64,000 nucleotides of DNA from Lophius americanus (Eukaryota; Chordata; Actinopteri; Lophiiformes; Lophiidae), in contig JBBDHG010000107.1 in assembly GCA_037951165.1 (NCBI GenBank), positions 181,001-245,000 on the forward strand, given 5' to 3'. Each line of letters starts with the position of its first letter. Position 1 is the stretch's first letter. Under the pieces are notes generated by a model. The model was not told the origin of the DNA and searched no databases. It saw only the letters and a program-made list of their open reading frames with translations. Below, one piece after another: positions 23,701-31,209 of the stretch. Position numbers and translations under genes: made by a program.

Positions 23701-26359
23701 ATGTGTTTGATTTTTACTACGTCCTGTTGTGTTGCCAGGTTGTGATGACTTGATCACATCAGTGTTTGACTTCGCTAAAGGAATGTGTTTGCTGCATCTG
23801 TCGGAGGATGAGATCGCTCTCTTCTCAGCATTCGTTCTGTTTTCTGCAGGTACATCTTTCCAATTTTTCTTTGAGAATATTCTTCCAATGATAACAGATT
23901 CTAACTGAAAATGTATATATGTGTTTGCGTGGGTGAGGAACAGACCGGTCTTGGCTCCAGGAGAAGCTACAGGTGGAGAAATTGCAGCAGAAGACTCAGC
24001 TGGCTCTTCAGCATGTCCTGCAGAAGAACCAGAGGGAGAATGGACTGATAAACAAGGTACACCTTCACATTTTTGTCCATCACAACTGAAGGTGGAGGCA
24101 ACCGAAAATGTCCTCATTTCGCCAAATGAAAAGAGACGGTCCTCATTGTGTGACAAAACCAAGTACACACCCACACACCTAACCTACAACTGAATGAGTG
24201 AATCCAATTTTAGGTCATTTTCTTAATTACCCAAGGCTCTGATGCAGGAGTAGAAAAATGTAGTTTTACCAGATCTGTCCAAAGACAAAACATTTTAAAT
24301 CTGCCGCTTGGAGGAGCGTAGCTAGTAGCAACCCGAGCTCGCACTCAGATAAGGGTCAGAAGTAGGCTGGAAGTTTACCCAGCATTGGTGTATAGATAAA
24401 AATGTAGCAGTGCTGTTGTAAGCAGGAAGTCAGTGAACCCCAGCCAACCATAAAGAATGATGCGATGAGTGAGGGGTCCTAACATTCATTATGAAATTTA
24501 GAGATGATGGTCATCCAGATCAAAGCTAAGTAAAATGGAATATGCTACATGCTTGAACAATATGTCATCGTAATTAATTATGAGAAGAAAGAAAGTGCTT
24601 TCTTTGAAGTGATTAATGGAAGATGTATTTCTTAAATAAAAGCCAATCTTCAGTTTAAGTTTTCTGTATGGAAGTATAAAGAAATCCTTTCAATAGATTT
24701 GCCATCAGATATGAAAATATACAGATCATCAAGATATTGTGAGTGAGCTTTTTACAAAACCATTAACTTTTTTTTTTCTTAACACTTAAAAACTTTTATC
24801 CCACGTTGTCCTGAGGTATTAGGAGATTTTTAATAATCTTGATTATTAACCTTGTACGTCAATAAATAATGTTTAACGTGCCAATTGTCTGGCAGCCTTT
24901 ATTCGTCTCATCTATGAACTGTTTATAATTTTCTCACTTACTGTAATAACATCAATAACCAAAAACAAACAAACTAATGAAAATAACGATATAAATGATA
25001 AAACATGTGTTGATGTTAATGTGGGCTGCTATACCTGCCGGATAGTCCTCACTTTGAAATTAAAATCTTTTGGGCCTCACTACGCCACCTTTACAAACAC
25101 ACACAAACATACACACGCCTAACATTTATAGTAAAAGTAACAGGATTCCTCAGACTACATTGTAAAATTACTGTCCTCTGGTGGCGGAACCAAAAACTAC
25201 AACATCATCAACTTATTTATCTATATAAAAAATTCATTCATTCATTCATTATCTAACGCTCATCCTGTTCAGGGTCACAGGGGGCTGGAGTCTATCCCAG
25301 CTAACATCGGGCGAGAGGAAGGGTACACCCTGGACAAGTCGCTAGTTCATCGCAGGGCAGACACACATAGAGACACACAACCACACACACTCACACTTGC
25401 GGGCAATTTTGTATCAGTCTTTATTTTTGTTATCAAATATACAGAAATATTTTTGGGTAACCTTCTTTAAAGACAAAGTACTGTTTTACTTGTATGTCTG
25501 ACATGTTTGTTTCCAGAACATTGCTCAAAGTCTTTTAAAAAGTGTTTCACACATTTGAATCATAAGACAACGGTTTGGAAATTCATAATACAGGGATTCT
25601 GTTGTTATTGTTTTATTTTATTTCTTTAGTTTCCCCTGGTTACAAGTTGAACTTGGTCTCATTCTGGGAGGGTACTTTTTCTTCGAGGAGGATTTCTAGA
25701 ACATAACTCAAAAACTATTACATTTCTAACTGTGTGCTTGTTTCTACTAATTCCACAAAGCATAAATTAAATATATATTTATATGTGTGTATGTCTCTAT
25801 TTATATATAATCCTGTATGTGTGTTCATATTAATCCACAGCTATTTAAAGTAAGATATATTAAGATATATTTACATGCATATCTGTATTTGAATATAAAT
25901 CACAGATAGGTTTTTATCCTTCGTAAATAATTGAGTTTTATTTGAACGTTTAAGCTTTTATTCTAAATATTTCTTGAATGGTCCTGTTTTAATGATGATG
26001 TAATGATGATAGTGTAAGCGGGGGAATGAACCCTAAGGGGCTAATAATAGATTATCCCCATTCAAACGGCAACTCTACCTTTTAACATGACGCTAAAATG
26101 ATTTTTTTATATTTCAGTTTAATGTGTGTTGACGCTTCATCCTCTCCTCTCGTCTCCTCTCCTCTCATCTCCTCTCCTCCTGTGTCCTCAGCTCAGATGT
26201 AAAGTGTCGGCTTTGCGCTCACTGTGCAGAAGACACGCAGAGAAGTTGTCCGCCTTCAGAGCCGTTTACCCCGACGTTGTCCGGACTAATTTTCCTCCTC
26301 TTTATAAGGAGCTGTTTGGTGCCGACTTAGACCTGACTCTGCAGACCAACGACGACTAA
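5741..26359 (+). CDS. rorc: Nuclear receptor ROR (RORalpha/gamma type, probably fish rorc), 11 coding exons
   Basis: Joined exons: 5741-5768, 12673-12758, 14214-14355, 16906-17126, 17208-17421, 20795-20916, 21099-21231, 23252-23359, 23739-23849, 23944-24056, 26192-26359. This is 1446 nt including TAA, 481 residues; human RORalpha4 is slightly shorter. All introns are GT-AG and all phases agree. Residues 1-10 match the RORalpha4-type start. Zinc finger 1 uses C17, C20, C34, C37; finger 2 uses C53, C59, C69, C72. The C-terminal extension AVKFGRMSKKQRDSL follows. The hinge runs to about 230, the ligand-binding domain covers about 235-470, and the AF-2 helix LYKELF is at 463-468. RORs bind ROR elements (A/T-rich 5' flank plus AGGTCA) as monomers in the nucleus, sense sterols, and act in circadian, lymphoid and metabolic transcription. 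By eye, ligand-domain exons are about 70-80 % identical to human RORalpha and less to RORgamma. Teleost RORalpha is normally closer, so I favour fish rorca/rorcb; family certain, paralogue not. Confidence 0.93.
5893..6905. other. AT-rich part of intron 1
   Basis: Very AT-rich sequence with a (TA)n microsatellite at 6156-6178 and no coding signal. The open frame at 6546-6860 is unrecognised and probably chance. Confidence 0.55.
6156..6178. repeat. (TA)n microsatellite
   Basis: About 11 TA units in intron 1 of the ROR gene. Confidence 0.85.
6941..7345. repeat. 33-bp minisatellite, ~12 diverged copies, open on both strands
   Basis: Twelve tandem units, each exactly 33 bp, consensus close to atgctaacattagctgcagc followed by gtttgttgcagat. 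Units differ widely by substitution, yet I find no length change. The + strand therefore reads as an 11-residue protein repeat (MLTLAAALVAD-like; 138 codons, 6941-7357), and the minus strand also lacks stops (6910-7347). A related single unit occurs at 43049-43090. It lies in intron 1 of the ROR gene. I read it as an old minisatellite whose period is a multiple of three, not as a demonstrated gene. Confidence 0.8.
7360..8055. other. Intron 1, no feature seen
   Basis: Mixed-composition sequence without open frames or repeats that I recognise. Confidence 0.4.
8057..8680 (-). mobile_element. Tc1/mariner-like transposon remnant
   Basis: On the minus strand the sequence decodes, with stops and frameshifts, to the C-terminal half of a Tc1-type transposase: a CFSSKGPGHLVK-like segment (about 8480-8440), SARNI.TPQN, then HKCGPQNLMELESFCVEE (about 8326-8270). 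The left end cagtgccttccagaattatt at 8057 resembles a terminal repeat common in fish Tc1 elements. The catalytic DDE context is damaged and no intact open frame remains. Confidence 0.7.
8816..8974. mobile_element. 159-bp MITE with TTAA target duplications (piggyBac-like)
   Basis: The segment begins CCCGGGCCCC and ends TTTGGCCGGG, so its ends are inverted copies of CCCGG(G)CC. It is flanked on both sides by TTAA (8812-8815 and 8975-8978). TTAA duplication with CCC/GGG termini is the hallmark of piggyBac-type insertion. An internal 9-bp inverted repeat TGACGTAGG / CCTACGTCA lies at 8864-8872 and 8880-8888. It is too short to code for a transposase. Confidence 0.65.
9060..9420. repeat. Possible dispersed repeat fragment
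   Basis: Contains phrases (cagtgtcatgactttagaataggtg, gtgataaaagcctgcatcag) that I associate with a family of fish interspersed repeats. No coding sequence. The classification is from memory and weak. Confidence 0.3.
9428..10092 (+). mobile_element. L2-like LINE, 3' ORF2 fragment
   Basis: Translation gives the post-RT region of a fish LINE: TKEGIIVFRRIRDAVSGSVV, HDERVEVVFSYKYF, KRERQRIHLLRK, then after a frameshift RDLQTFCNQQILRKAEN and RFSHSLPLRS. These correspond in order to the thumb/C-terminal part of the polymerase protein. The upstream RT core is missing and the frame is broken near 9870, so this is a truncated dead copy in intron 1. Confidence 0.7.
10100..10960. other. Intron 1, no feature seen
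   Basis: No convincing exon or repeat. It may include the 3' tail of the preceding LINE fragment. Confidence 0.35.
10963..11030. repeat. (ATGG)n microsatellite
   Basis: About 16 ATGG/GATG units with a few substitutions, in ROR intron 1. Confidence 0.9.
11600..12205. repeat. 39-bp minisatellite, ~15 copies
   Basis: Tandem 39-bp units built on ggtttcttcattggttggtt and tgtgtttggttagttgtta. Because 39 is a multiple of three, one + strand frame (11542-12207) stays open and would spell 14 full copies of the 13-residue unit VRFLHWLVCVWLV. The unit is G/T-rich with no C-rich balance, and flanking residues show no signal peptide or family motif. It sits about 0.5 kb before ROR exon 2. Expression as protein is unlikely. 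Confidence 0.85.
12673..12758 (+). CDS. rorc: ROR exon 2, first zinc finger
   Basis: Encodes QIEIIPCKICGDKSSG and continues to CEGCK. This is a C4 zinc finger with the recognition-helix P-box CEGCKG completed by the next exon. Acceptor ctgcag at 12667-12672, donor GTAAGC. The sequence is virtually invariant across vertebrate RORs. Confidence 0.96.
12800..13380 (+). mobile_element. L1-like LINE ORF1 fragment
   Basis: Two overlapping frames together read like the coiled-coil region of a fish L1-type ORF1 protein: MANLTEVLSELKSFRPDF, then MAALESKVTDVKQDVSSNAT, then ETMLEKTETALEAGRI. The heptad-rich charged pattern and order fit that family. Frame changes near 13135 and 13230 show decay. It is located in ROR intron 2. 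Confidence 0.6.
13375..13430 (+). mobile_element. L1-like reverse transcriptase scrap
   Basis: Reads SDPMSPLLFTLAIETI, matching the L1 ORF2 block (C)PLSPLLFALAIEPL. It is continuous in frame with the GM2A-like sequence that follows. Confidence 0.5.
13435..13807 (+). pseudogene. GM2 activator (gm2a)-like fragment
   Basis: The + frame contains GFNWKNCGQTHDPAVLRSLT, VSPDPFFIAGDFQIP, LKKEKAGFEAKVP and a Cys-containing tail EACDVLNRCTPI. This follows, in order, the N-terminal half of ganglioside GM2 activator proteins (F.W.NCG...DPAV..SL...PDP; LEKEVAG...K(I/V)P; CDVLD). The match fades after about 13720, and the second half, with its conserved GLPC.CPFK and later cysteines, is absent. The frame is joined without a stop to the L1-like scrap upstream and ends at TAG 13805-13807. 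I infer a truncated retrocopy or captured exon, not a working lipid-transfer protein. Confidence 0.6.
14214..14355 (+). CDS. rorc: ROR exon 3, second zinc finger
   Basis: Encodes GFFRRSQQSNTTYSCPRQKN and onward through CQHCRLQKCLAVGMSRD, the second C4 finger and dimerisation-box region. The acceptor follows a pyrimidine tract (cctcctccctcag); donor GTGAGC. It ends in phase 1, giving Ala86 with the next exon. Confidence 0.96.
14570..14775. repeat. 23-bp minisatellite, ~9 copies
   Basis: Tandem units of gttcatacagtgaaacagtc plus cag, about 23 bp, in ROR intron 3. The same unit forms the large array at 38686-39659 and a decayed one at 27030-27165. Confidence 0.85.
14790..16175. other. Intron 3, no feature seen
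   Basis: No exon or clear repeat recognised. Open frames here have no family motifs. Confidence 0.4.
16180..16471. repeat. 36-bp minisatellite, 8 copies with 3-unit higher order
   Basis: Eight nearly identical 36-bp units (tgcaatgaagcatacaccca, cacctgagtccaatcc). Read on the + strand they spell MKHTPTPESNPA. Variant units recur in the order NPA, NPA, NAA, NPA, NPA, NAA, a 108-bp higher-order period. It lies in ROR intron 3, about 430 bp before exon 4. Confidence 0.9.
16906..17126 (+). CDS. rorc: ROR exon 4, C-terminal extension and hinge
   Basis: Begins VKFGRMSKKQRDSLQAEVQK, the ROR C-terminal extension that contacts the A/T-rich flank of the response element. A poorly conserved Ser/Gln-rich hinge follows and ends SPEGGSGSPK. 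Phase 0 donor. The donor is AAG|GTTTTT, weak after +3, but the next exon starts exactly where the family pattern K|A(D/N)S requires. The following intron is only 81 bp. Confidence 0.9.
17208..17421 (+). CDS. rorc: ROR exon 5, hinge with polyglycine
   Basis: Starts ANS, continues with 15 consecutive glycines (13 GGA then 2 GGT, 17217-17261), then LYLDFHLSPDQSGLEFSGIK, SEPL and SMAEL. The SPDQSGL and SMAEL blocks match RORalpha. The polyglycine run replaces a short serine-rich stretch of human RORalpha. Donor GTGAGA, phase 1. Confidence 0.92.
17217..17261 (+). repeat. Coding GGA triplet repeat (15 glycines)
   Basis: Thirteen GGA codons followed by two GGT codons inside ROR exon 5. A pure trinucleotide run in a coding exon is prone to slippage, so length variation between alleles is likely. 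The tract sits in the flexible hinge. Confidence 0.95.
17625..17795. repeat. Dispersed repeat A, copy 1
   Basis: Contains taatattgtgtaggtccc, aaaacagctctggcctgtcg and gtgatatctggtaccaagac. The same phrases recur at 21345-21480, 34360-34545 and 60035-60105. It is an interspersed element that I know only as a common fish repeat; its class is unresolved. It is in ROR intron 5. Confidence 0.6.
17800..20340. other. Intron 5, mostly unannotated
   Basis: Long non-coding stretch. The part at 19090-19200 contains AT-rich homeodomain-like cores (taattagc, attaattg) and looks single-copy. No exon seen. Confidence 0.35.
20343..20425. repeat. Dispersed repeat B, copy 1, with (ATA)n head
   Basis: An (ATA)n run is followed by a segment of about 45 bp, atttataatgcactttacat through atctcaaagtgct, nearly identical to 54930-54980. 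A shared interspersed repeat. Confidence 0.65.
20795..20916 (+). CDS. rorc: ROR exon 6, start of the ligand-binding domain
   Basis: Encodes HQAQMVSKSHQETCQYLREE and LHQMSWLNFQQDEVESYQKK, the N-terminal helices (H1-H2) preceding the core ligand-binding fold. The preceding Asp is split across the intron. Donor AAG|GTCTGC is weak. A 182-bp intron follows. Confidence 0.93.
21099..21231 (+). CDS. rorc: ROR exon 7, ligand-binding domain helices 3-5
   Basis: Encodes SQEVMWQLCAVKITEAIQYV, VEFAKRIDGF and CQNDQIVLLKA. This segment carries the signature of nuclear-receptor helices 3-5, including the lysine (KR) and LLK positions that form the coactivator groove with AF-2. Acceptor ctctgcag, donor GTAAGC. 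Confidence 0.96.
21345..21480. repeat. Dispersed repeat A, copy 2
   Basis: Contains gtggtatttggcaccaagat, gtcagcagcagatccttta, gaggtggggcctccttgga and gtccagcacatcccacagat. This is the middle portion of the family seen at 17625 and 34360. It is in ROR intron 7. Confidence 0.65.
21740..23050 (-). mobile_element. RTE-type LINE, degenerate
   Basis: Minus-strand translation gives a damaged RTE-clade protein. The endonuclease region at 23046-22729 includes GVGVILKEKYVKSVLERKRL and VVGASAPQVGL. RT follows at 22280-21966, including KKSTTDGMFALSSLMEE, LNFVFVDLKKVYNRM and ELWYYMRKSGVTEKYAGVVQ. These match the FVDLEKAYDRVP / ELWYCMRKSGV signature of fish RTE elements. Several stops and frameshifts occur between blocks. 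It is inserted antisense in ROR intron 7. Confidence 0.8.
23252..23359 (+). CDS. rorc: ROR exon 8, ligand-binding domain (H5 and beta-hairpin)
   Basis: Encodes SLEVVFIRMCRMFDCQNNTV and YFNGKFAGPDVFKAS. The family has RMCRAF here; this gene has RMCRMF. Other differences from human RORalpha lie in the hairpin (NGKFAG for DGKYAS). Donor GTGATG. Confidence 0.95.
23739..23849 (+). CDS. rorc: ROR exon 9, ligand-binding domain helices 7-8
   Basis: Encodes CDDLITSVFDFAKGMCLLHL and SEDEIALFSAFVLFSA. EDEIALFSA is a hallmark of RORalpha-type receptors. About one third of positions differ from human RORalpha by eye, the main reason for doubting an orthologous rora. Donor GTACAT. A 94-bp intron follows. 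Confidence 0.94.
23944..24056 (+). CDS. rorc: ROR exon 10, ligand-binding domain helices 9-10
   Basis: Encodes RSWLQEKLQVEKLQQKTQLA, LQHVLQKNQR and ENGLINK, matching RORalpha RSWLQEK and LALQHVLQKN. The acceptor (gggtgaggaacag) lacks a pyrimidine tract, unusual for such a short intron, but the phase and the split Asp codon are exact. Confidence 0.92.
24060..25220. other. Intron 10, left part, no feature seen
   Basis: AT-rich sequence without recognisable exon or repeat. Confidence 0.4.
25225..25415. repeat. Dispersed fish repeat (cagggggctggagtctatcccag type)
   Basis: Contains gggctggagtctatcccagc, acatcgggcgagaggaaggg, tacaccctggacaagtcgc and a (ACACAC) tail. This is a very common interspersed motif in teleost genomes, possibly a LINE 3' end. 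Class not resolved. Confidence 0.6.
26192..26359 (+). CDS. rorc: ROR exon 11, C-terminus with AF-2 helix
   Basis: Encodes LRCKVSALRSLCRRHAEKLS onward through NFPPLYKELF and ends GADLDLTLQTNDD before TAA at 26357-26359. PPLYKELF is the activation helix H12. The last 13 residues are unlike the tails of mammalian RORalpha, beta or gamma. The acceptor follows a long CT-rich tract (about 26138-26190). Confidence 0.95.
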   Translation, partial: LRCKVSALRSLCRRHAEKLSAFRAVYPDVVRTNFPPLYKELFGADLDLTLQTNDD

Positions 26360-27000
26360 ACGTTGGTCACGCTTGATTCAGATGGACCCGGGTTTCTTTG
26401 AGCAGGGAGTTGGACAATTTTTTGTTGCACAAAAAGAGAGGAAGCTCCTCCTCCTCTCATTGCGCTAGGTTTGGACCAGGTGACCTCCCTCCACCTGCAT
26501 TAAGACATTTGTATTTAGGATTAGGTGAAGGAACATTTCTGGGTTTGAATCATGTTCGTTGCAGCTGAATTGACCAGACGTCCACTAAACTTTGACTTGA
26601 AACATGTGTCCTAAGGTTTGGTTCCAGCAGCTGGTGTAAACGGCACAATCCTGTTTCTGTTCATTTGATATCTGCACTACATTTCTCTCTCCACACAGAC
26701 TTACTGCATCATATTTCAGCTTCTCTTAATTGAATTGTTAAAAGTTTGGGGTCTCTCTCTAGATTTGGAGGTGTGTATGGATGAAAACAACCTGTTTATA
26801 TTTTATCATCATTTTTGATAATATGTTCCGTAAAATGGTTGACACAAATATTTATCGGCCAGGATGTTTGTTTATTACTGGTTCAGGAGGATGGACAATA
26901 AGTTTCACCTCTGATTTAAGCTGTAGAGGAAACTCAGAGTTAAGACACTCTAGAGGCCCAACAAGATCTAAGATCCAGGGTTCAAGTTAATTTTTGGCTT
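26360..27000 (+). other. Presumed 3' UTR of the ROR gene
   Basis: Follows the stop codon directly. No strong AATAAA is visible within the first kilobase. The first canonical AATAAA I notice is at 27954-27959, with an ATTAAA at 27062-27067, so the mRNA end is not defined. Confidence 0.35.
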
Positions 27001-27029
27001 TCCCAACTAAACATTATCATTTTGGTACA

Positions 27030-27170
27030 ACAGTCCAGGTTTATATAGGGAGGCAGTCCAACATTAAAAAGGGGGTAAATCCAGCTTCAAACAGGGAAAC
27101 AGTCAAGCTTCAAACAGGGAAACAGTCAAAGTTCATACAAGGAAACAGTCCAGGTTCATACCAGGATATT
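27030..27170. repeat. 23-bp minisatellite family, decayed array
   Basis: About six imperfect copies of cagtccaggttcatacagg-aaa with irregular spacing. Same family as 14570-14775 and 38686-39659. Confidence 0.6.
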
Positions 27171-27479
27171 GATGTGATGATGTCATTGTATTTTCACTGT
27201 GCTGGGGACAAGCAGAAGACTGAGTCCAGATGGTGGAAATCCAACAAAAAGCCTGTTCAGTAAGTAAAGGTCGAGCCTTTCATCATGTTTAATATTTGTA
27301 CGCCACAATACTATTATTAGAACACAGAGGTAATAACTGTGATGTAATTCAACCTAAAACCTGAGCAGCTGGATCAGCTCCCTAACACAAATACTCTTGC
27401 AAAGGTCCGTAAATAAGATTCTGCCTACTTTTTTTTTTTTTACTATTTTCTTTACTTGGCAGAAAGTTATCAGATATGA

Positions 27480-28400
27480 GCTTTTAGTAAAACCCTAGGT
27501 TTCTGTCACATGTGCATATAGCTCCCCCTTGTGCACATAGTTGGTATTTGGCAGCCGTAGAACCTGCTGGTCCTCTACCACAAAAACAGTGTAGGATAAC
27601 AGGAACTTTGTGGTATTTCTATCAAATTTGATAAACACAGAGTTTGTTGCTCTTTTTGTTTCATGTGTGATTGTAATACCATGATGTTGTAACTCTTTTT
27701 TATCGAAAAGAAAAATCAGATGATTGAAATATTGGTATTTTTTGTGTTTAATCACAGCTTGCTCCCACATTACCATGTACAATGTCCCTGACACTGAAAA
27801 TACTTTAAATGTCTTACATGGCTAAAGACACCAAGGTTGTGCAGATACACCTGACAGCTCTACAGCTATTTTAAGTGTTTTAGGTTTGTAATTCAGGCAA
27901 GGCTCAACATAAAATAATCAGGAGCTCTAAGAGGATACAGTTTAGCTCCAAACAATAAATGGGTGATGATTCCATCATCTTCATCCTCCGAGCAACATCG
28001 CCCCCCTCCGACTGACCCTTGTGTGCTGCACCTGTTAACTTGCAGGAATCTCAATCTGTGGTGTCCTTCGTTGAGTTTAAAGGAATCTGAAAACGGATTA
28101 GCCCCACTGATACACTCTGACTACTTTCTGATCTTCTTGAGACTAAAAGATTATTCTAAAATTCATCAGCATTACTGGCTTAAAAACTTTACAAAGAGGG
28201 AAAACAAACTACATTTTGAACTGACAAGTGGAACTTTTCAGATAATCTAATCAAAGTAGCTTTTACATCTACCTCGTTTAGTTCAGTCTTTACAATTAGA
28301 CCGAGAACACATTGTGACACTCAAACAAGCGGTGAGAACTCCCCCAGACTAAGATCCAGATCAAACAGCAGGACTTTGGTCTCACAAAAACAGTTAAGTG
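27480..28400. other. Non-genic DNA downstream of ROR
   Basis: No gene. Part of 27500-27800 resembles 41090-41400 (tgttgtaact then gaaatattg-tatt and aatgt-cc-gacac-gaaaata), suggesting an old interspersed repeat. Confidence 0.35.
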
Positions 28401-28422
28401 TTATTCCGGATCAAACTGAACA

Positions 28423-28796
28423 GTGGTTCGGTTTGATGACATGGTGAAAGCTCTTTTTGTATGGTTTGGTTTTAGGTCTACGTACAGGAAGATAAAAACT
28501 ACAACTTTATATGGGGGATATAGGAACATTTTGAAGATACTATGTGGAAATATTATGCAGACCTGTCCACAGCATTGTCAGCGTTTCATTGACAGGTCCA
28601 CAGGTGGAAAGTTTCCTAACATCTGCAGCCACAGATGTGCTCCAGAACCACCCGAATGGAGATTGGGTCCTCTTCAAAGATCACAAGTTGTCCTTTTCTT
28701 TCAATCGCTCTCAACCACATGTCAGCTTCAGTCAGTCATATATCAAACTTCTACAAAACACCAATCAGCATTGCCAAAAAGTTTGGGGACCCCTGT
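28423..28796. mobile_element. Possible hAT-type remnant
   Basis: The right end reads aagtttggggacccctg, the inverse of the CAGGGGTCCCCAAACTT terminus typical of Charlie-like hAT elements. I could not find the matching left end, and no transposase motif is readable. Confidence 0.3.
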
Positions 28797-28859
28797 GACC
28801 TCAAGAACTTTCCTCCAGTGGTTTTTAGGGGGGGAATTTGAGGATTCCTCTTCTTTCCA

Positions 28860-30145
28860 GTAGTTTAATGGGATGTGGAGAAATTGCATTGAAGAACAGA
28901 AGAACAGTTAAGAAAGAGATGAGAAAAGATGGAAAAGGCAAGAGACCAGGAAGAAAGACAGACCTTCGTCCTTTCCTGCATATCATTCTCCCTCCACATG
29001 ATGGCAGTACAGGTGTTTCTAGTTGAACCTGCAGTCTTTGTGGCTTCAGCACCGATCAGCGTTTGCATGAAATTATTTATGGTTGATGAGTTTGTCCGGA
29101 TTCCAAAACAAGTCTTGTTTCAAACAAAGAGTCTGACTGTCAAGAGCTTCACTGCAGAACTCACGCCGCCTACACTCTTTTCTTTTTTAGATAGATAAAT
29201 TTTAGGCTTCAACACGTTTTTTATTCATTGCTCAAAGACCCCCATCACGTACGAGTGATCCCAGCTTTCAAAATAGAGGCCACTCGCTGTCTGGAGCCGT
29301 CACTTTCTTTGAGCGATTTCACTCATGTGTCTCATCTCCTGCTCCCTCCAGAACAACTCTTCTGTTCCTTCTCACTTTCCAACTCTTTTTGTATTCAACC
29401 ATTCTGAATATCTGTTGTTTAAAGTTCTCAAAGGACCCTCCACACTTTCAAGGAGCCGTTTTTCTTCTACAATTTACATTCTATAAAATAAACTTTTACA
29501 GGCTCTTTGAGGTAGTTCAAGGCTCACTTTGACTCAAGTGTTTCTCGTTTATTTGTTCATGCATGAAGCGATAAGAGGAAAATAAGACAACCCTATAAAA
29601 TAGGAAATATGCAGTAAAAACTAATTTTACCCAACCGAGGCTGTTTGATGTTGAATTAGAGAGACGTTCCAGGCGACATGCATATCAAGGGCTGGTCAAA
29701 ATACCCCTCCATCCATTTTCTTCTTCTTATCTGGGGTCGGATCACAGCTATAGGATATTCAAGACGTCTCATCGACAGAAACACTCTCGACAGGAAGGCC
29801 ACACATCTTTTGGTGTTTACGCTCGCATAACAGAAACATCCCTTCAGCCACTTGACTTCTCCATAGGAAGTCCAACACAGCAGCACTTGGTGGAGGATTG
29901 CTGGGTATCCCGAACCTCATTTGGCACCGCTTCATTCCAACCCCTTTCTAAGTTTGGTTTAAAAGAACTCTGGTGTAGCAACCGTAACTGTGTGAAAGTG
30001 TGACCGTCTGCCTAATGAGTTAATCTTTCTTATCTCAACTGCAGTTTGACTGAATATGAACGGACCAAGAACTCGATATGATGTCATCCTACAGGAGGTC
30101 AATATCGTTTCAAGAATAGTGTTGATGTTCTGAGCTGTAGCATCT
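28860..30145. other. Intergenic DNA, little recognised
   Basis: Around 29690-29940 there is a degenerate fragment starting ccatccattttcttcttctt atctggggtc, reminiscent of a common fish LINE 3' repeat. Otherwise nothing supported. Confidence 0.3.
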
Positions 30146-30149
30146 ACAG

Positions 30150-30470
30150 ATGGGTGAAGCGGATGGACACGTAGTAAGGAACTGGGAAAGGGTCGTGGAA
30201 TCTAGGTTAAGAAAAAGGGTGACAATTTGTGAGCAGCAGTATGGTTTAATAGAGGGAGAAGTACAGAAGTGATGTTTGCTTTCAGAGTGCTGATGGAAAA
30301 GTATAGAGAAGGTCAGGAGGAGTTGCATTGCGTCTTTATGGATTTAGAGAAGGCGTATGACAGAGTTCTGAGGGAGGAATCGTGGTATCGAAGACTGAAG
30401 TGGCAGAGAAGTATGTTGTACTTGAGTTGTACAGGATATTTATGAGGTGTGATATGCAGTAGGAGGAGAT
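30150..30470 (+). mobile_element. RTE-type LINE fragment
   Basis: Nucleotides read, across frameshifts, as an RTE reverse-transcriptase segment: GTCGTGGAATCTAGG (VVESRLR), then CEQQYGL, LMEKYREGQEEL-like sequence, HCVFMDLEKAYDRV, and VAEKYV. The motif order is that of the segment of the RTE at 21740-23050. Truncated at both ends. Confidence 0.7.
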
Positions 30471-30539
30471 GGGTTTAACTATTTACTATTAGTATATATA
30501 CAATATAAAGTGTACTAGGAGATTATACTTGAACTTTAC

Positions 30540-31200
30540 TTAAGTACTGAAAACTTGAGGTATCCTTTTGTGTAAGTGCTAACTGAAGCCAAAGAGCTAA
30601 TCAGGACCCCAGGAACATCTGTCTCTGTCCGGGAGAGATAAAGTGGTACACAACGGTGGCAAGGGCAAACATTTGTCACCACGACTGATTCCAGCATTGG
30701 ATTGAATCCACGCTCAGCAATGTTCCACTGTCTGTGTGGAGGATTCTGGCACGGTCTTTGCTGTTGATTGTTGTTTGCTCGGCGGCAGTACAAGACCAAA
30801 CACGTTTTTTTTTCTTACACTTTCAATTTCACACTTCAGTTCCATCGTGCCGATGTTAGAAATGTGCCAGAAGATCAACCAATCAAAAGGAACATTGGTG
30901 AAAGCTAATCATACTACCCAACACGAGACAAATAAAGATGAAGACGTTGTGCTTTGTGTAAACGGGGGCGGTAAAGTATGAACTTATCGAACTGTAATGA
31001 GGATTCCTCTGGTAAAGCATCCCGTCACTAATGAACGAGTGTTGGGGGCTGAAACCAAACCCGTTTAATGAGCTGCATGTTTGTCCCCGACACAATCTGT
31101 TGAGATTCACGATACTCCAGCAGAAATGTGAATCCAAACTGGAGGTGTGTCTCAAGGACATCAAGACCTGGACGACCTTCGTTTTTCTTTTATTAAATTC
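30540..31200. other. Intergenic DNA, no feature seen
   Basis: No gene or repeat that I can support. Confidence 0.35.
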
Positions 31201-31209
31201 AGATACAAC

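Noticed and set aside
26192..26200. Alternative acceptor five bases downstream (tandem CTCAG)
   Set aside because: Using it would shift the frame of the last ROR exon and lose the AF-2 helix.
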